The position numbers were made by a program, and so were the translations under genes. Positions 1 through 7,351 of a stretch of DNA of 64,000 nucleotides are shown one piece after another. Positions within the stretch are counted from its first letter, which is position 1. Every line of letters begins with the position of its first letter. Under the pieces are notes generated by a model. The model searched no databases. It had not been told where the DNA came from and saw only the letters and a program-made list of their open reading frames with translations. This DNA comes from Marinobacterium jannaschii DSM 6295 (GTDB lineage: Bacteria; Pseudomonadota; Gammaproteobacteria; Pseudomonadales; Balneatricaceae). Where the stretch lies: assembly GCF_000620085.1 (NCBI RefSeq), contig NZ_JHVJ01000027.1, positions 1 through 64,000 of the forward strand, in the 5' to 3' direction.

Positions 1-301
1 GCAAGAGATTACGCAAACGCTCATCTTCCAGCTCTCGCTCTAAGCGTTTGATCTTCTGGGCGGGTGTTTCCTTGGCTTTCGGTGAGTGAGGCATCGTGCG
101 TCCTTTCGATTGAGACCAATCAAGCTTACCGTGTTTACGTAACCAGTTAAGTACCGTACTGCGTCCTTGGATGCCGTAGATCCTTTGGGCCTGTTTATAG
201 GTCATATCGCCTTTTTCTACCGCCGCGACAACCTGCAATTTAAAGCCCATTGTGTAGTCACGCTGTGTGCGCTTTTGGCGGGTAGGTCTAGAGGTGTCCA
301 T
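1..301 (-). CDS. IS3-family transposase OrfA (partial, 3' end off window)
   Basis: The first 100 residues are visible, starting at an ATG at 301. They form the helix-turn-helix leader of IS3-family OrfA: a basic start (RPTRQKRTQRDY), then FKLQVVAAVEKGDMTYKQAQ and the recognition region GIQGRSTVLNWLRKHGKLDW. The visible part ends in a charged helix (ETPAQKIKRLERELEDERL) typical of the OrfA leucine zipper. In this family OrfA binds the terminal repeats and OrfB, made by frameshifting, carries the DDE catalytic site. OrfB would lie beyond position 1. Whether the element is intact cannot be told from this window. Confidence 0.85.
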   Translation of the reverse strand, partial: MDTSRPTRQKRTQRDYTMGFKLQVVAAVEKGDMTYKQAQRIYGIQGRSTVLNWLRKHGKLDWSQSKGRTMPHSPKAKETPAQKIKRLERELEDERLRNLL

Positions 302-341
302 TATAGGTCTCCAATGTGTAAACCTATTTCAGGACGGGACA
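1..341 (-). mobile_element. IS3-family insertion sequence, one end (partial)
   Basis: The segment holds the left end of an insertion sequence whose remainder lies outside the window. On the minus strand the element begins at 341 with TGTCCCGTCCTGAAATAGG, a terminal-repeat-like sequence starting TGT, and the first transposase gene starts 40 bases further in. The other end and the target duplication cannot be seen. Assignment to IS3 rests on the OrfA-like protein and this layout. The outer boundary is inferred from the TG...CA rule for IS3 ends. Confidence 0.75.
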
Positions 342-352
342 ATATTCAAACA

Positions 353-383
353 AAAAAAGGCAGCTCAAAGAGCTGCCTTTTGC
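353..383. terminator. Bidirectional intrinsic terminator after ilvD
   Basis: AAAAGGCAGCT is followed by a short CAAAG loop and AGCTGCCTTTT, giving an 11-bp stem flanked by A and T runs on both sides. It sits 18 bases past the ilvD stop codon and so would end the leftward ilvD transcript. It would also insulate ilvD from the insertion sequence. Confidence 0.8.
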
Positions 384-401
384 GTTTACGCGGCGGAGGG
401 A

Positions 402-2234
402 TCAGTCCAGTTTGGACAGGTCGCGGACCGCGCCTTTATCGGCTGAGGTCGCCAGCTTGGCGTAGGCTTTCAATGCTGCAGAGACCTTACGCGGACGCTC
501 TTCGACTGGTTTCCAGCCCAATTTGTCCTGTTCGGCACGGCGTGTTGCTAGCTCTTCGTCGGACAACAGTACGTCGATGGTGCGGTTCGGGATATCGATA
601 CGGATGATATCGCCGTTGCGTACCAGGCCGATCGCGCCACCGGCAGCCGCTTCTGGAGAAACGTGACCGATCGACAGGCCGGAAGTACCACCTGAGAAAC
701 GGCCGTCTGTCAGCAGCGCGCAGGCTTTACCCAGACCTTTGGACTTGATGTAGGAGGTCGGGTAGAGCATCTCCTGCATACCCGGGCCACCCTGTGGGCC
801 TTCGTAGCGTACGATGACTACGTCACCGGCTTTCACCTTGTCATCCAGGATGTTGGCAACCGCTTCGTCCTGAGACTCGGTGATATGGGCAGGGCCTTCA
901 AACACCAGGATCGACTCATCGACACCGGCAGATTTCACCACGCAGCCATCCAGAGCGATGTTGCCGTGCAACACTGCCAGACCGCCTTCCAGCGAGAAAG
1001 CGTTTTCCAGCGAGCGGATACAACCGTTTTCACGGTCGCCGTCCAGGGTTGGCCAGCGGCTTGCCTGACTGAAGGCGACCTGGGTCGGGATGCCGCCGGG
1101 GCCGGCTTTGTAGAATTCCATCACGTCGGCGGATGGGTTGCGCATGATATCCCACTCGTCCAGCGCATCCTTCATGGTGGCGGCATGAACGGTCGGTACG
1201 TCGGTGTGCAATTTACCGGCGCGATCCAGTTCGCCCAGAATCGCCATGATACCACCGGCACGGTGTACGTCTTCGATATGGTATTTCTGGGTGTTCGGCG
1301 CCACTTTACACAGCTGAGGCACTTCGAGGGAGAGGCGATCGATATCCTTCAGGGTGAAGTCGATCTCCGCTTCCTGGGCAATGGCCAGTAGGTGCAGGAT
1401 GGTATTGGTAGAGCCACCCATGGCGATATCCAGGGTGATGGCATTTTCGAATGCTTTGAAGCCGACGGAACGTGGCAGTACGCCTTCGTCTTCCTGCTCG
1501 TAGTATTTCTTCGCCATCTCAACAATGGTGCGACCGGCACGCAAGAACAGCTGTTCGCGGTCGGCGTGGGTCGCGACCACGGTACCGTTACCCGGCAGGG
1601 CCAGACCCAGCGCTTCCGCCAGGCAGTTCATAGAGTTGGCCGTGAACATGCCGGAGCAGGAACCGCAGGTTGGACAAGCGGAGCGCTCGACTGCGTCGAC
1701 CAGCTCGTCGGAAGCGTTCGGGTCGACCGCCAGTACCATCGCATCGACCAGATCCAGCTTGTGATCTGCCAGCTTGGTTTTACCGGCTTCCATCGGGCCA
1801 CCGGAAACGAAGATCACCGGGATATTCAGGCGCATTGCCGCCATCAGCATCCCCGGGGTGATCTTGTCACAGTTGGAGATACACACCAGCGCATCGGCAC
1901 AGTGGGCGTTGACCATATACTCGACGGAATCGGCAATAATATCGCGCGATGGCAGGGAGTAGAGCATGCCATCGTGACCCATGGCGATACCGTCATCGAC
2001 CGCAATGGTGTTGAACTCTTTAGCGACACCACCGGCTTTCTCGATTTCACGGGCGACCAGCTGACCCATATCCTTCAGATGGACATGGCCGGGTACGAAC
2101 TGGGTGAAAGAGTTGGCAACGGCGATGATCGGCTTGTGGAAATCTTCGTCCTTCATGCCGGTGGCACGCCACAGGGCGCGGGCACCTGCCATGTTACGAC
2201 CTGCGGTGGAGGTCTTGGAGCGATATTGAGGCAT
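402..2234 (-). CDS. ilvD: Dihydroxy-acid dehydratase IlvD
   Basis: Cytoplasmic Fe-S enzyme of valine, leucine and isoleucine synthesis; it dehydrates 2,3-dihydroxy acids to 2-keto acids. The product is 610 aa, close to the usual 610-620. Visible motifs are NCDKITPGM with C122, and [10 protein letters not shown] with cysteines at 187, 190 and 193, matching the cluster-ligand regions of the IlvD/Edd family. The ATG at 2234 has GAGGGA upstream. It is a single gene with its own terminator; the other ilv genes are absent here apart from ilvE near 19 kb. The divergent gene at 2456 shares the 221-base upstream gap. Confidence 0.97.
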   Translation of the reverse strand: MPQYRSKTSTAGRNMAGARALWRATGMKDEDFHKPIIAVANSFTQFVPGHVHLKDMGQLVAREIEKAGGVAKEFNTIAVDDGIAMGHDGMLYSLPSRDIIADSVEYMVNAHCADALVCISNCDKITPGMLMAAMRLNIPVIFVSGGPMEAGKTKLADHKLDLVDAMVLAVDPNASDELVDAVERSACPTCGSCSGMFTANSMNCLAEALGLALPGNGTVVATHADREQLFLRAGRTIVEMAKKYYEQEDEGVLPRSVGFKAFENAITLDIAMGGSTNTILHLLAIAQEAEIDFTLKDIDRLSLEVPQLCKVAPNTQKYHIEDVHRAGGIMAILGELDRAGKLHTDVPTVHAATMKDALDEWDIMRNPSADVMEFYKAGPGGIPTQVAFSQASRWPTLDGDRENGCIRSLENAFSLEGGLAVLHGNIALDGCVVKSAGVDESILVFEGPAHITESQDEAVANILDDKVKAGDVVIVRYEGPQGGPGMQEMLYPTSYIKSKGLGKACALLTDGRFSGGTSGLSIGHVSPEAAAGGAIGLVRNGDIIRIDIPNRTIDVLLSDEELATRRAEQDKLGWKPVEERPRKVSAALKAYAKLATSADKGAVRDLSKLD

Positions 2235-2455
2235 TACGGATCCCTCGGGGCTTTATAGTATGCTTTTCTTTAATGGCCGCCGGCTGTTATATGCAGTCAG
2301 AATCGGGCAGACCGCCCGGCAGTGTTGTAGGGCCGAGTATATCAGAAGCGATGGGATTGGCGCATTTCTGTACTGTGATCTGACGCTTTAGGTGAATATA
2401 CTTCGGACCCTGCCCGCGCTATATATAGCAACCTGTCAATAACCGGAGAAGTAGT

Positions 2456-2698
2456 ATGTCCAGCCTCGACCGTAAACAGATCCGTTCAGATAAGTGGATG
2501 CAACGGCTGATGAAGACCGGTATTCCGGTTGCCATTGTCAGTGCACTGAGCCTCTGGATCGGCTGGTGGCTTAAAATCCCCGGGCTGGGACAGGTCTTTA
2601 TTGTCACCGCTTCGATCGCCCTGGCGATCGGCATGCTCTACAACGTACGTTTTGTCTATCTGTCGGTGCGACAGCTGAAGGCGAAAGAGAAGTCCTAG
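2456..2698 (+). CDS. Small two-helix membrane protein, unknown function
   Basis: An 80-residue protein that I do not recognise. A basic N-terminus is followed by two hydrophobic segments, about residues 21-44 (IPVAIVSALSLWIGWWL) and 48-70, and a charged tail ending LKAKEKS. It is probably an inner-membrane protein. GGAGAAG precedes the ATG. Its TAG stop overlaps the GTG start of the Crp/Fnr gene by one base (TAGTG), so the two are very likely translationally coupled and functionally linked. An upstream 12-bp palindrome GCTATATATAGC at 2418-2429 could overlap its promoter. Confidence 0.75.
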   Translation: MSSLDRKQIRSDKWMQRLMKTGIPVAIVSALSLWIGWWLKIPGLGQVFIVTASIALAIGMLYNVRFVYLSVRQLKAKEKS

Positions 2699-3348
2699 TG
2701 GAAGCCCTGCAATCACTCTATCCGGCATTGCGCCAGCTCGATACCGAAGGACAGGCGCTGCTGGCCCAGGCACGGCGTATTGAGGCCCACGCCGGTACGG
2801 TGCTGTTTCGTCAGGGTGATCCCTGTGAGCAGTTTGTCATTGTGGTATCCGGCCAGGTCAAGGTGCTGGGCCGCTCGGCTGCCGGGCGGGAGATGGTACT
2901 CTATCGTATCGAGCAACAGGGTACCTGTGTCCTTACAACATCCTGCCTGCTGGGACATCAGTGCTATCCGGCGGAGGGGATTGTCGAGCAGGATCTGGTG
3001 GCGTATCTGTTGCCCCTGTCGGCCTTTGAAGCGGCGATGCAGCGCTCGCCAGTGCTGCGTGGCTTTATTTTTGAGAACTACTCCCACCGCCTGGCAGACC
3101 TGATCGGCCTGGTGCAGGCGATCGCCTTTGAGCGGATTGAGCAACGCCTGGCCCGCCATCTGTTGCAGCACCAGCAGGATGGAGTGATTGAAGTCTCACA
3201 CCAGCAGCTGGCCGATGAACTGGGCAGTGCGCGAGAAGTCGTCAGCCGTCAGCTGAAGCAGTTTAGCGACAAGGGCTGGATCAGTTCCCGGCGCGGACAT
3301 ATTGAACTGTTGCACGCTGAGGAGTTAACTCAGTTGGCGGAAGAATAG
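2698..3348 (+). CDS. Crp/Fnr-family transcriptional regulator
   Basis: A 216-residue regulator with an N-terminal cyclic-nucleotide-type beta-barrel (about 25-115), a dimer helix and a C-terminal winged helix. The HTH spans about 166-195 (VSHQQLADELGSAREVVSRQL). It lacks the N-terminal Fe-S cysteines of Fnr. It has four cysteines, C43, C77, C83 and C89, the last three spaced six residues apart in the ligand barrel (GTCVLTTSCLLGHQC). It starts at GTG 2698, coupled to the small membrane gene. A 6-1-6 palindrome just downstream (3361-3373) is a candidate operator. The effector is unknown; the cysteines suggest thiol, metal or persulfide sensing, which is inference. Confidence 0.9.
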   Translation: MEALQSLYPALRQLDTEGQALLAQARRIEAHAGTVLFRQGDPCEQFVIVVSGQVKVLGRSAAGREMVLYRIEQQGTCVLTTSCLLGHQCYPAEGIVEQDLVAYLLPLSAFEAAMQRSPVLRGFIFENYSHRLADLIGLVQAIAFERIEQRLARHLLQHQQDGVIEVSHQQLADELGSAREVVSRQLKQFSDKGWISSRRGHIELLHAEELTQLAEE

Positions 3349-3360
3349 TTTTCCGTTTTG

Positions 3361-3373
3361 GTGACTAAGTCAC
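3361..3373. promoter_or_regulatory. Palindrome, candidate operator for the Crp/Fnr regulator
   Basis: GTGACT-A-AGTCAC is a perfect 6-1-6 inverted repeat between the regulator and the DUF2892 gene. Its centre (3367) lies 29 bases before TATCCT (3396-3401), a possible -10 box. That places the palindrome near -41, the usual class II activator position. The sequence differs from the Crp (TGTGA) and Fnr (TTGAT) consensus. Binding is inferred from position only. Confidence 0.45.
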
Positions 3374-3439
3374 AGAAGTGATCTCCCGATCCTTTTATCC
3401 TGTAACCAACAGATGACCTGAAGAGACAGGAGAGGGATC

Positions 3440-3640
3440 ATGAACAAGAATATCGGTAACATTGATAAAGCGGTACGTGTGTTGGTGGGTCTGGTGCTGA
3501 TCGCACTGGTGTTTGTTGGTCCTCAGTCAGTCTGGGGCTGGATCGGCGTACCGGTGATCGCTATCGCACTGTTTGGCTGGTGTCCGCTTTATAGCGTGCT
3601 GGGTATCAGCAGCTGCAGCAAATGTGAAAAAGTATCCTGA
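3440..3640 (+). CDS. DUF2892 (YgaP-like) small membrane protein
   Basis: A 66-residue protein starting NIGNIDKAVRVLVGLVL, the usual opening of DUF2892, the family of the membrane half of YgaP. Two hydrophobic helices (about 13-29 and 32-48) flank a short loop, and the end is cysteine-rich: C48 in GWCPLY, then C59 and C62 in SSCSKC. AGGAGAGGG precedes the ATG. In other bacteria DUF2892 occurs fused to or near rhodanese domains, which suggests sulfur handling; no rhodanese is present here. It probably depends on the adjacent Crp/Fnr regulator, since the palindrome lies in its promoter region. Confidence 0.85.
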   Translation: MNKNIGNIDKAVRVLVGLVLIALVFVGPQSVWGWIGVPVIAIALFGWCPLYSVLGISSCSKCEKVS

Positions 3641-3665
3641 TCTTATCAGTCAGGAAACCGCTCCC

Positions 3666-3697
3666 AAGGCAGTCCATCGTGACTGCCTTTTGTGTTT
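3666..3697 (+). terminator. Intrinsic terminator after the DUF2892 gene
   Basis: AAGGCAGTC, loop CATCGT, GACTGCCTT, then TTGTGTTT. The 9-bp stem lies 26 bases past the stop codon. It also shows that the next gene does not start at the in-frame ATG at 3692, inside this element. Confidence 0.8.
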
Positions 3698-3802
3698 CTG
3701 GGCCTTTCAGCTTTATCTCAGCCTGAGTTAAGAATTGATTCATCAGCGGGGTTCTATCCTGAGGACATGATCAACTGCTGGCCACCAGGCCGGAGAATTC
3801 TG

Positions 3803-4360
3803 ATGAACAGGCTAACTCCCCTCGTACTCGGTCTGGCACTGCTGCCCCTGCAGGCTCAGTCCGATCATCGCAAGCATCATTACAACAGCGACTATGACTT
3901 TGCCAAGGTGGTTCATGTGGAGCCTCTGAGCCGAACGGTACAGCAGCGCATCCCCCGCGAGGAGTGCTATATCGAACAGGTGGCCGTGGAAGAACCCGGT
4001 TATCAGCGCGGTAACGGCTCCTACACTAATGAACTGGTGGGTGGTGTGATTGGCGGCGCGATTGGCAATGCCCTCGGCAGTAACAAGAGCAACAAGAAAG
4101 TTCAGGCGGTAATCGGCGCAGCACTGGGGGCTTCTATCGCCAATGATATGGAGCGACGCAACCTGCGTAACCACTACCAACCCGGCTATGTGCGCTATGA
4201 AGATGTGCAGCGTTGTACCGTGCGTCATGATGTGGAGTATCATGAAGAGATAACCGGTTACCGGGTGACCTACAAGTATCACGGACGAACATACCAGACA
4301 CGTATGAACCATCATCCGGGTAAGCGCATCAAGGTGAGGGTTGATGTGCAGCCAATGTGA
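3803..4360 (+). CDS. Exported glycine-zipper 2TM-domain protein
   Basis: A 185-residue protein with a signal peptide (MNRLTPLVLGLALLPLQAQS) and a central glycine zipper at about 76-110 (ELVGGVIGGAIGNALGSN, then VIGAALGASIANDME). This is the pattern of the 17-kDa surface-antigen/UmoD-like glycine-zipper family in the envelope. The C-terminal half is rich in Tyr, His and Arg (RHDVEYHEEITGYRVTYKYHGR). The ATG at 3803 is preferred over an in-frame ATG at 3692, because only the former gives a signal peptide and the latter falls inside a terminator. The molecular role is unknown. Confidence 0.8.
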   Translation: MNRLTPLVLGLALLPLQAQSDHRKHHYNSDYDFAKVVHVEPLSRTVQQRIPREECYIEQVAVEEPGYQRGNGSYTNELVGGVIGGAIGNALGSNKSNKKVQAVIGAALGASIANDMERRNLRNHYQPGYVRYEDVQRCTVRHDVEYHEEITGYRVTYKYHGRTYQTRMNHHPGKRIKVRVDVQPM

Positions 4361-4386
4361 TGCTTTTAAAACGAGGGTAGCAGTTG

Positions 4387-4701
4387 ATGCTGAAAAAACT
4401 GATGATGCTGGCACTGGGGTGGTGCCTGTCAATCAGCTGTATGGCGATGCCTGTCGACCAGGGGATAGCGACAGGCTTTGCTCAGATCAGTCAAACACCG
4501 TTGCAGCTGGCAGGCGGCGGTTTAAGTCTTAAGCAAGCCGCGCGTAAGGTGCAGCGGCAGGAGGGCGGCCAGGTCGTGAAAGCGGAATCGGCCCGTATTC
4601 AGGGGCGCGCTATGTACCGTATCCGGGTTGTTAAGAACGGCCGGGTAAAAGAGGTATTGGTGGACGCTCAGAGCGGGCAGCTTTCTGGCCGTCGTAAGTA
4701 A
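4387..4701 (+). CDS. Small exported PepSY-like protein
   Basis: A 104-residue protein with a signal peptide (LKKLMMLALGWCLSISCMA) and a C-terminal PepSY-like segment (LSLKQAARKVQRQEGGQVVKAES, then YRIRVVKNGRVKEVLVDAQSG). PepSY proteins are small periplasmic domains often encoded next to two-component systems. Here it lies 19 bases upstream of a response regulator, so it may be part of, or a target of, that operon. The ATG at 4387 is preferred over TTG 4384. Confidence 0.8.
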   Translation: MLKKLMMLALGWCLSISCMAMPVDQGIATGFAQISQTPLQLAGGGLSLKQAARKVQRQEGGQVVKAESARIQGRAMYRIRVVKNGRVKEVLVDAQSGQLSGRRK

Positions 4702-4720
4702 CAGTTAAAGGAGATACCAG

Positions 4721-5410
4721 ATGAAATTGCTGGTGGTAGAGGATGATCCGGATCTGAGACGTCAGCTGGTTACGTCGCTCAGTGGGCGTGGCTACACCGT
4801 GGAAGAAACCGGCGACGGCGAGGAAGCGCTCTATCTGGGGCGTGAGTTTCCCTATGATCTGGCCATTGTCGATCTGGGTCTGCCCAGTCTGTCCGGGGTT
4901 GATGTCATCCGGCGCTGGCGTGCGGAAGACAAGGAGTTTCCCATCCTGATCCTTACCGCCCGGGGCGACTGGCAGGATAAAGTGGAAGGCCTGGAAGCCG
5001 GTGCCGATGACTATCTGGTCAAGCCGTTTCATATGGAAGAGCTGGCCGCGCGTATCAATGCGCTGCTGCGCCGGGCTGCCGGTCACGCCAAGCCGAAACT
5101 CAGCTTTGGTCCGCTGACTATTGATACTGTCGGCCGGGTGGTGCATCGCAATGGTGAAGTGGTCAGCCTGACCAGCTTCGAATACCGTACTTTCGAGTAT
5201 CTGGTGCTCAATGCCGGTAAAACTATCTCCAAGACTGAACTGACCGAACACCTCTATCATCAGGATTATGACCGTGACAGCAACGTGCTGGAGGTGTTTG
5301 TACGCCGCCTGCGCCAGAAGCTCGATCCCGATCAGGATCTGCAACCGATCACCACTGTCCGCGGATTGGGCTATCGCTTCGATCTGCCGGTGGATTCTGA
5401 CAGCAAATGA
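4721..5410 (+). CDS. OmpR/PhoP-family response regulator
   Basis: A 229-residue two-component regulator. The receiver domain (1-115) has the acidic pair D8/D9, phospho-acceptor D51 (IVDLGLP), T79 (ILTA) and K101 (LVKPF). The winged-helix output domain (about 130-225) has VLEVFVRRLRQKL and TVRGLGYRF. The closest named types are PhoP and QseB-like regulators. AAAGGAGAT precedes the ATG. Its stop overlaps the kinase start (ATGA), so the pair is coupled. The upstream PepSY gene and the divergent envelope protein at 6857-7180 are plausible targets. Confidence 0.93.
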   Translation: MKLLVVEDDPDLRRQLVTSLSGRGYTVEETGDGEEALYLGREFPYDLAIVDLGLPSLSGVDVIRRWRAEDKEFPILILTARGDWQDKVEGLEAGADDYLVKPFHMEELAARINALLRRAAGHAKPKLSFGPLTIDTVGRVVHRNGEVVSLTSFEYRTFEYLVLNAGKTISKTELTEHLYHQDYDRDSNVLEVFVRRLRQKLDPDQDLQPITTVRGLGYRFDLPVDSDSK

Positions 5411-6789
5411 AGCGGCTCTGGCCGCTTCGCTCGCTGCAGGGCCGATTGCTGCTGGCATCACTGGTGATATTGCCACTGGTGATGCTGGCCGCAGGTCTGG
5501 CCCTGAAAAGTGCCTACCATAACAGCCTGGAAAGTGCGGTACAGGAGCGATTGCAGATACAGGTGTACCTGTTACTGGGGGCGATCGATCTCAGTGAAGA
5601 GGGCCTGAGTCTGCCACCGGCACTGCAGGAACCCCGTTTCCAGCAACTGGGATCAGGACTCTACGGTACGGTGCATGACGGATCGGGCCGCCTGCTGTGG
5701 CGATCAGAGTCGACTGAGCTGATGCCCGAATTTATCCTGCAGCTGGATGATCCGGCGGCCAGTATCCTGCCGCTGGGTGAAGCGCAGTTTGCCCATCTTC
5801 CCAATCAGGGCGTTTATCAACACCGTTTCCGGGTGATCTGGGAGCTGGCCGATGGCGAACATGCGCTGACCATCACGGTGATGGAGGCGGATGGCCCGGT
5901 ACTGGCGGCGCTTAAGTCCTATACCCGGCAACTGCTGTTCTGGCTCAGTGTGGTATTGCTGCTGGCGATGCTGGCCCAGCTTGGCATTATGCGCTGGGGG
6001 ATCCAGCCCCTGATCGGGCTGGCCGATGATCTGAAAAAAATCAAAGCCGGAGAAACCGAAAAGCTGGTGGGCCAGTATCCGCTGGAGGTACAACCGGTCA
6101 CTGACAACCTCAATTTGCTGCTACAGAGCGAGCGCCAGCAACGGGAGCGCTATCGCAATACCCTGGGCGATCTGGCTCACAGCCTGAAAACCCCGCTGGC
6201 AGTGATTCGCGGCGCCGGTGAAGAGGGACTGGGATTCGGTCAGTACAGCCATATTGTGAATGAACAGGTGGGGCGGATGGATCAGATTGTCCAGTACCAG
6301 CTGGCCCGGGCAGTGAAATCCCAGGGGCCGGCCCTGCGCGATACGGTTTTGCTGCGGCCTCTGGTCGAGAGAATGCTGACAGCGCTGGGTAAGGTCTATC
6401 GCGAGAAAGATACAGCAACGGAGTTGCAGATCGATCCGGCACTGGGTTTTGCCGGTGATGAGCGTGACCTGATGGAGCTGCTGGGCAACTTGCTGGAAAA
6501 CGCCTTTAAATACGGCCATAGCCAGGTTGCTGTCAGCGCGACACTGCGGGATGGCTTATTGGATATCGCTATCGAAGATGATGGCCCGGGGGTGTCCAGT
6601 GAACAAAGCCAGACCATCCTGCAGCGCGGTGCCCGGCTGGATACCTCCATTCAGGGACAAGGCATCGGCTTGTCAGTGGCGGCGGATATTGTCAGCTCTT
6701 ATAACGGAGCGCTTTCCGTTGAGCGCTCGGAGAAGCTTGGCGGTGCGCTGTTCCGGCTGGAACTGCCGGGCTCGGTCAAAAACGGCTGA
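5407..6789 (+). CDS. PhoQ-like sensor histidine kinase
   Basis: A 460-residue membrane kinase. TM1 is about residues 16-36 and TM2 about 177-195, enclosing a periplasmic sensor of about 140 residues. A HAMP-like linker follows, then the H-box GDLAHSLKTPLAV with phospho-acceptor H258. The N-box NLLENAFKYG and G-boxes DDGPGV and GQGIGLSVAADI complete the ATPase domain. LAHSLKTPLAV is typical of the PhoQ branch. It overlaps the response regulator by four bases. The stimulus is unknown; the periplasmic domain is not strongly acidic as in classical PhoQ, so the signal may differ. Confidence 0.92.
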   Translation: MKRLWPLRSLQGRLLLASLVILPLVMLAAGLALKSAYHNSLESAVQERLQIQVYLLLGAIDLSEEGLSLPPALQEPRFQQLGSGLYGTVHDGSGRLLWRSESTELMPEFILQLDDPAASILPLGEAQFAHLPNQGVYQHRFRVIWELADGEHALTITVMEADGPVLAALKSYTRQLLFWLSVVLLLAMLAQLGIMRWGIQPLIGLADDLKKIKAGETEKLVGQYPLEVQPVTDNLNLLLQSERQQRERYRNTLGDLAHSLKTPLAVIRGAGEEGLGFGQYSHIVNEQVGRMDQIVQYQLARAVKSQGPALRDTVLLRPLVERMLTALGKVYREKDTATELQIDPALGFAGDERDLMELLGNLLENAFKYGHSQVAVSATLRDGLLDIAIEDDGPGVSSEQSQTILQRGARLDTSIQGQGIGLSVAADIVSSYNGALSVERSEKLGGALFRLELPGSVKNG

Positions 6790-6805
6790 ATGGTGCAGAA
6801 TCTTT

Positions 6806-6825
6806 GCGCCTGCTTCTGCAGGCGC
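6806..6825. other. Perfect 8-bp hairpin between convergent genes
   Basis: GCGCCTGC-TTCT-GCAGGCGC lies between the stop of the kinase gene and the stop of the convergent YjbE-like gene. It has no U tract on either strand, so it is at best a weak terminator. Its position between converging transcripts fits that role. Confidence 0.45.
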
Positions 6826-6856
6826 CGGGTCCTGATTTGCGTCTATCGCCCGTGGC

Positions 6857-7180
6857 TCAGTTTGAAGTACCAGTAGCGCCGGTGGTACCGGTCGTACCAT
6901 CACTGCCGTTGCCTGCCGCGACTGCCACGGCACCTACTGCGGCGGCGGCTACAGCAACGGTGGTGACTGACAGCGCGCCGATGGCGCTGGTGCTGGCGAC
7001 GGTAGTGCTGGCAGCGACCCCGCCGGAGGATATGCCGGTGGCGGCCCCGCCTGATGCAGAGCCGCCAGCCCCGCCTGCTTTCGCCGGATCAGTCGCCGAG
7101 GCCACTGCTGGCGCCAGTAGTGCGGCGCTGAAAACGATGGCTGCAACTTTTCTGAACGTAACTTTCATCTGACTGTTCAT
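6857..7180 (-). CDS. Solo YjbE-like exported Ala/Gly-rich protein
   Basis: A 107-residue protein with a signal peptide (MKVTFRKVAAIVFSAALLAPAVASA), then a low-complexity Ala/Gly/Ser segment, a hydrophobic stretch (about 67-90) and a Gly/Thr tail (NGSDGTTGTTGATG). Length, signal peptide, hydrophobic core and Thr/Gly tail resemble E. coli YjbE/GfcA. They also match the protein at 48228-48671, which shares the VAVxAVGAVA and DGTxGTTG segments. AAGGAG sits seven bases before the ATG at 7180. Unlike its paralogue it is far from polysaccharide genes and converges on the PhoQ-like kinase gene. Its function is unknown; a surface or polysaccharide-associated role is inferred. Confidence 0.75.
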   Translation of the reverse strand: MNSQMKVTFRKVAAIVFSAALLAPAVASATDPAKAGGAGGSASGGAATGISSGGVAASTTVASTSAIGALSVTTVAVAAAAVGAVAVAAGNGSDGTTGTTGATGTSN

Positions 7181-7208
7181 GGCTGACTCCTTGCAGGTGA
7201 GCAGGTGA

Positions 7209-7229
7209 TCTGTAATGCATGTTCTGTAA
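7209..7229. promoter_or_regulatory. Direct repeat upstream of the solo yjbE-like gene
   Basis: On the plus strand TCTGTAA occurs at 7209-7215 and 7223-7229, a 14-base period; read towards the gene this is TTACAGA-N7-TTACAGA. It lies 29-50 bases upstream of the start. Direct repeats are the normal target of OmpR/PhoP-type regulators, although their period is usually 10-11 bases. The regulator encoded at 4721 is the obvious candidate, by inference. Confidence 0.3.
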
Positions 7230-7285
7230 CAGATGTGCTCATTTCATCTTAGGAGCTTTGACGGGCGCTGCAAATGAAGAGCAGT

Positions 7286-7308
7286 CCACCTGATTCAGAA
7301 TCAGGTGG
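7286..7308. other. Perfect 10-bp inverted repeat with 3-base loop
   Basis: CCACCTGATT-CAG-AATCAGGTGG lies 44 bases past the stop of the leftward M48 peptidase gene and upstream of the leftward yjbE-like gene. The stem is long enough to be a terminator for the M48 operon, but no U run follows on the minus strand. An operator is the alternative. Confidence 0.5.
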
Positions 7309-7351
7309 TAAAACTTTCACTCAGAAATAGTCAAATTGTGCTTGTCCGAAG

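Noticed and set aside
1-341. Prophage or integron boundary at the window start
   Set aside because: Only an IS3-type OrfA and its terminal repeat are seen; no integrase, att site or cassette structure is visible.
1392-2258. Long plus-strand reading frame opposite ilvD
   Set aside because: Complement of the strongly supported ilvD gene; the translation has no known motifs and biased composition.
3692-3802. N-terminal extension of the glycine-zipper protein
   Set aside because: The extended start lies in a terminator and would bury the signal peptide.
6804-7172. Pro/Ala-rich plus-strand frame opposite the solo yjbE-like gene
   Set aside because: The minus-strand frame has a proper signal peptide and AAGGAG site, so this is its shadow.
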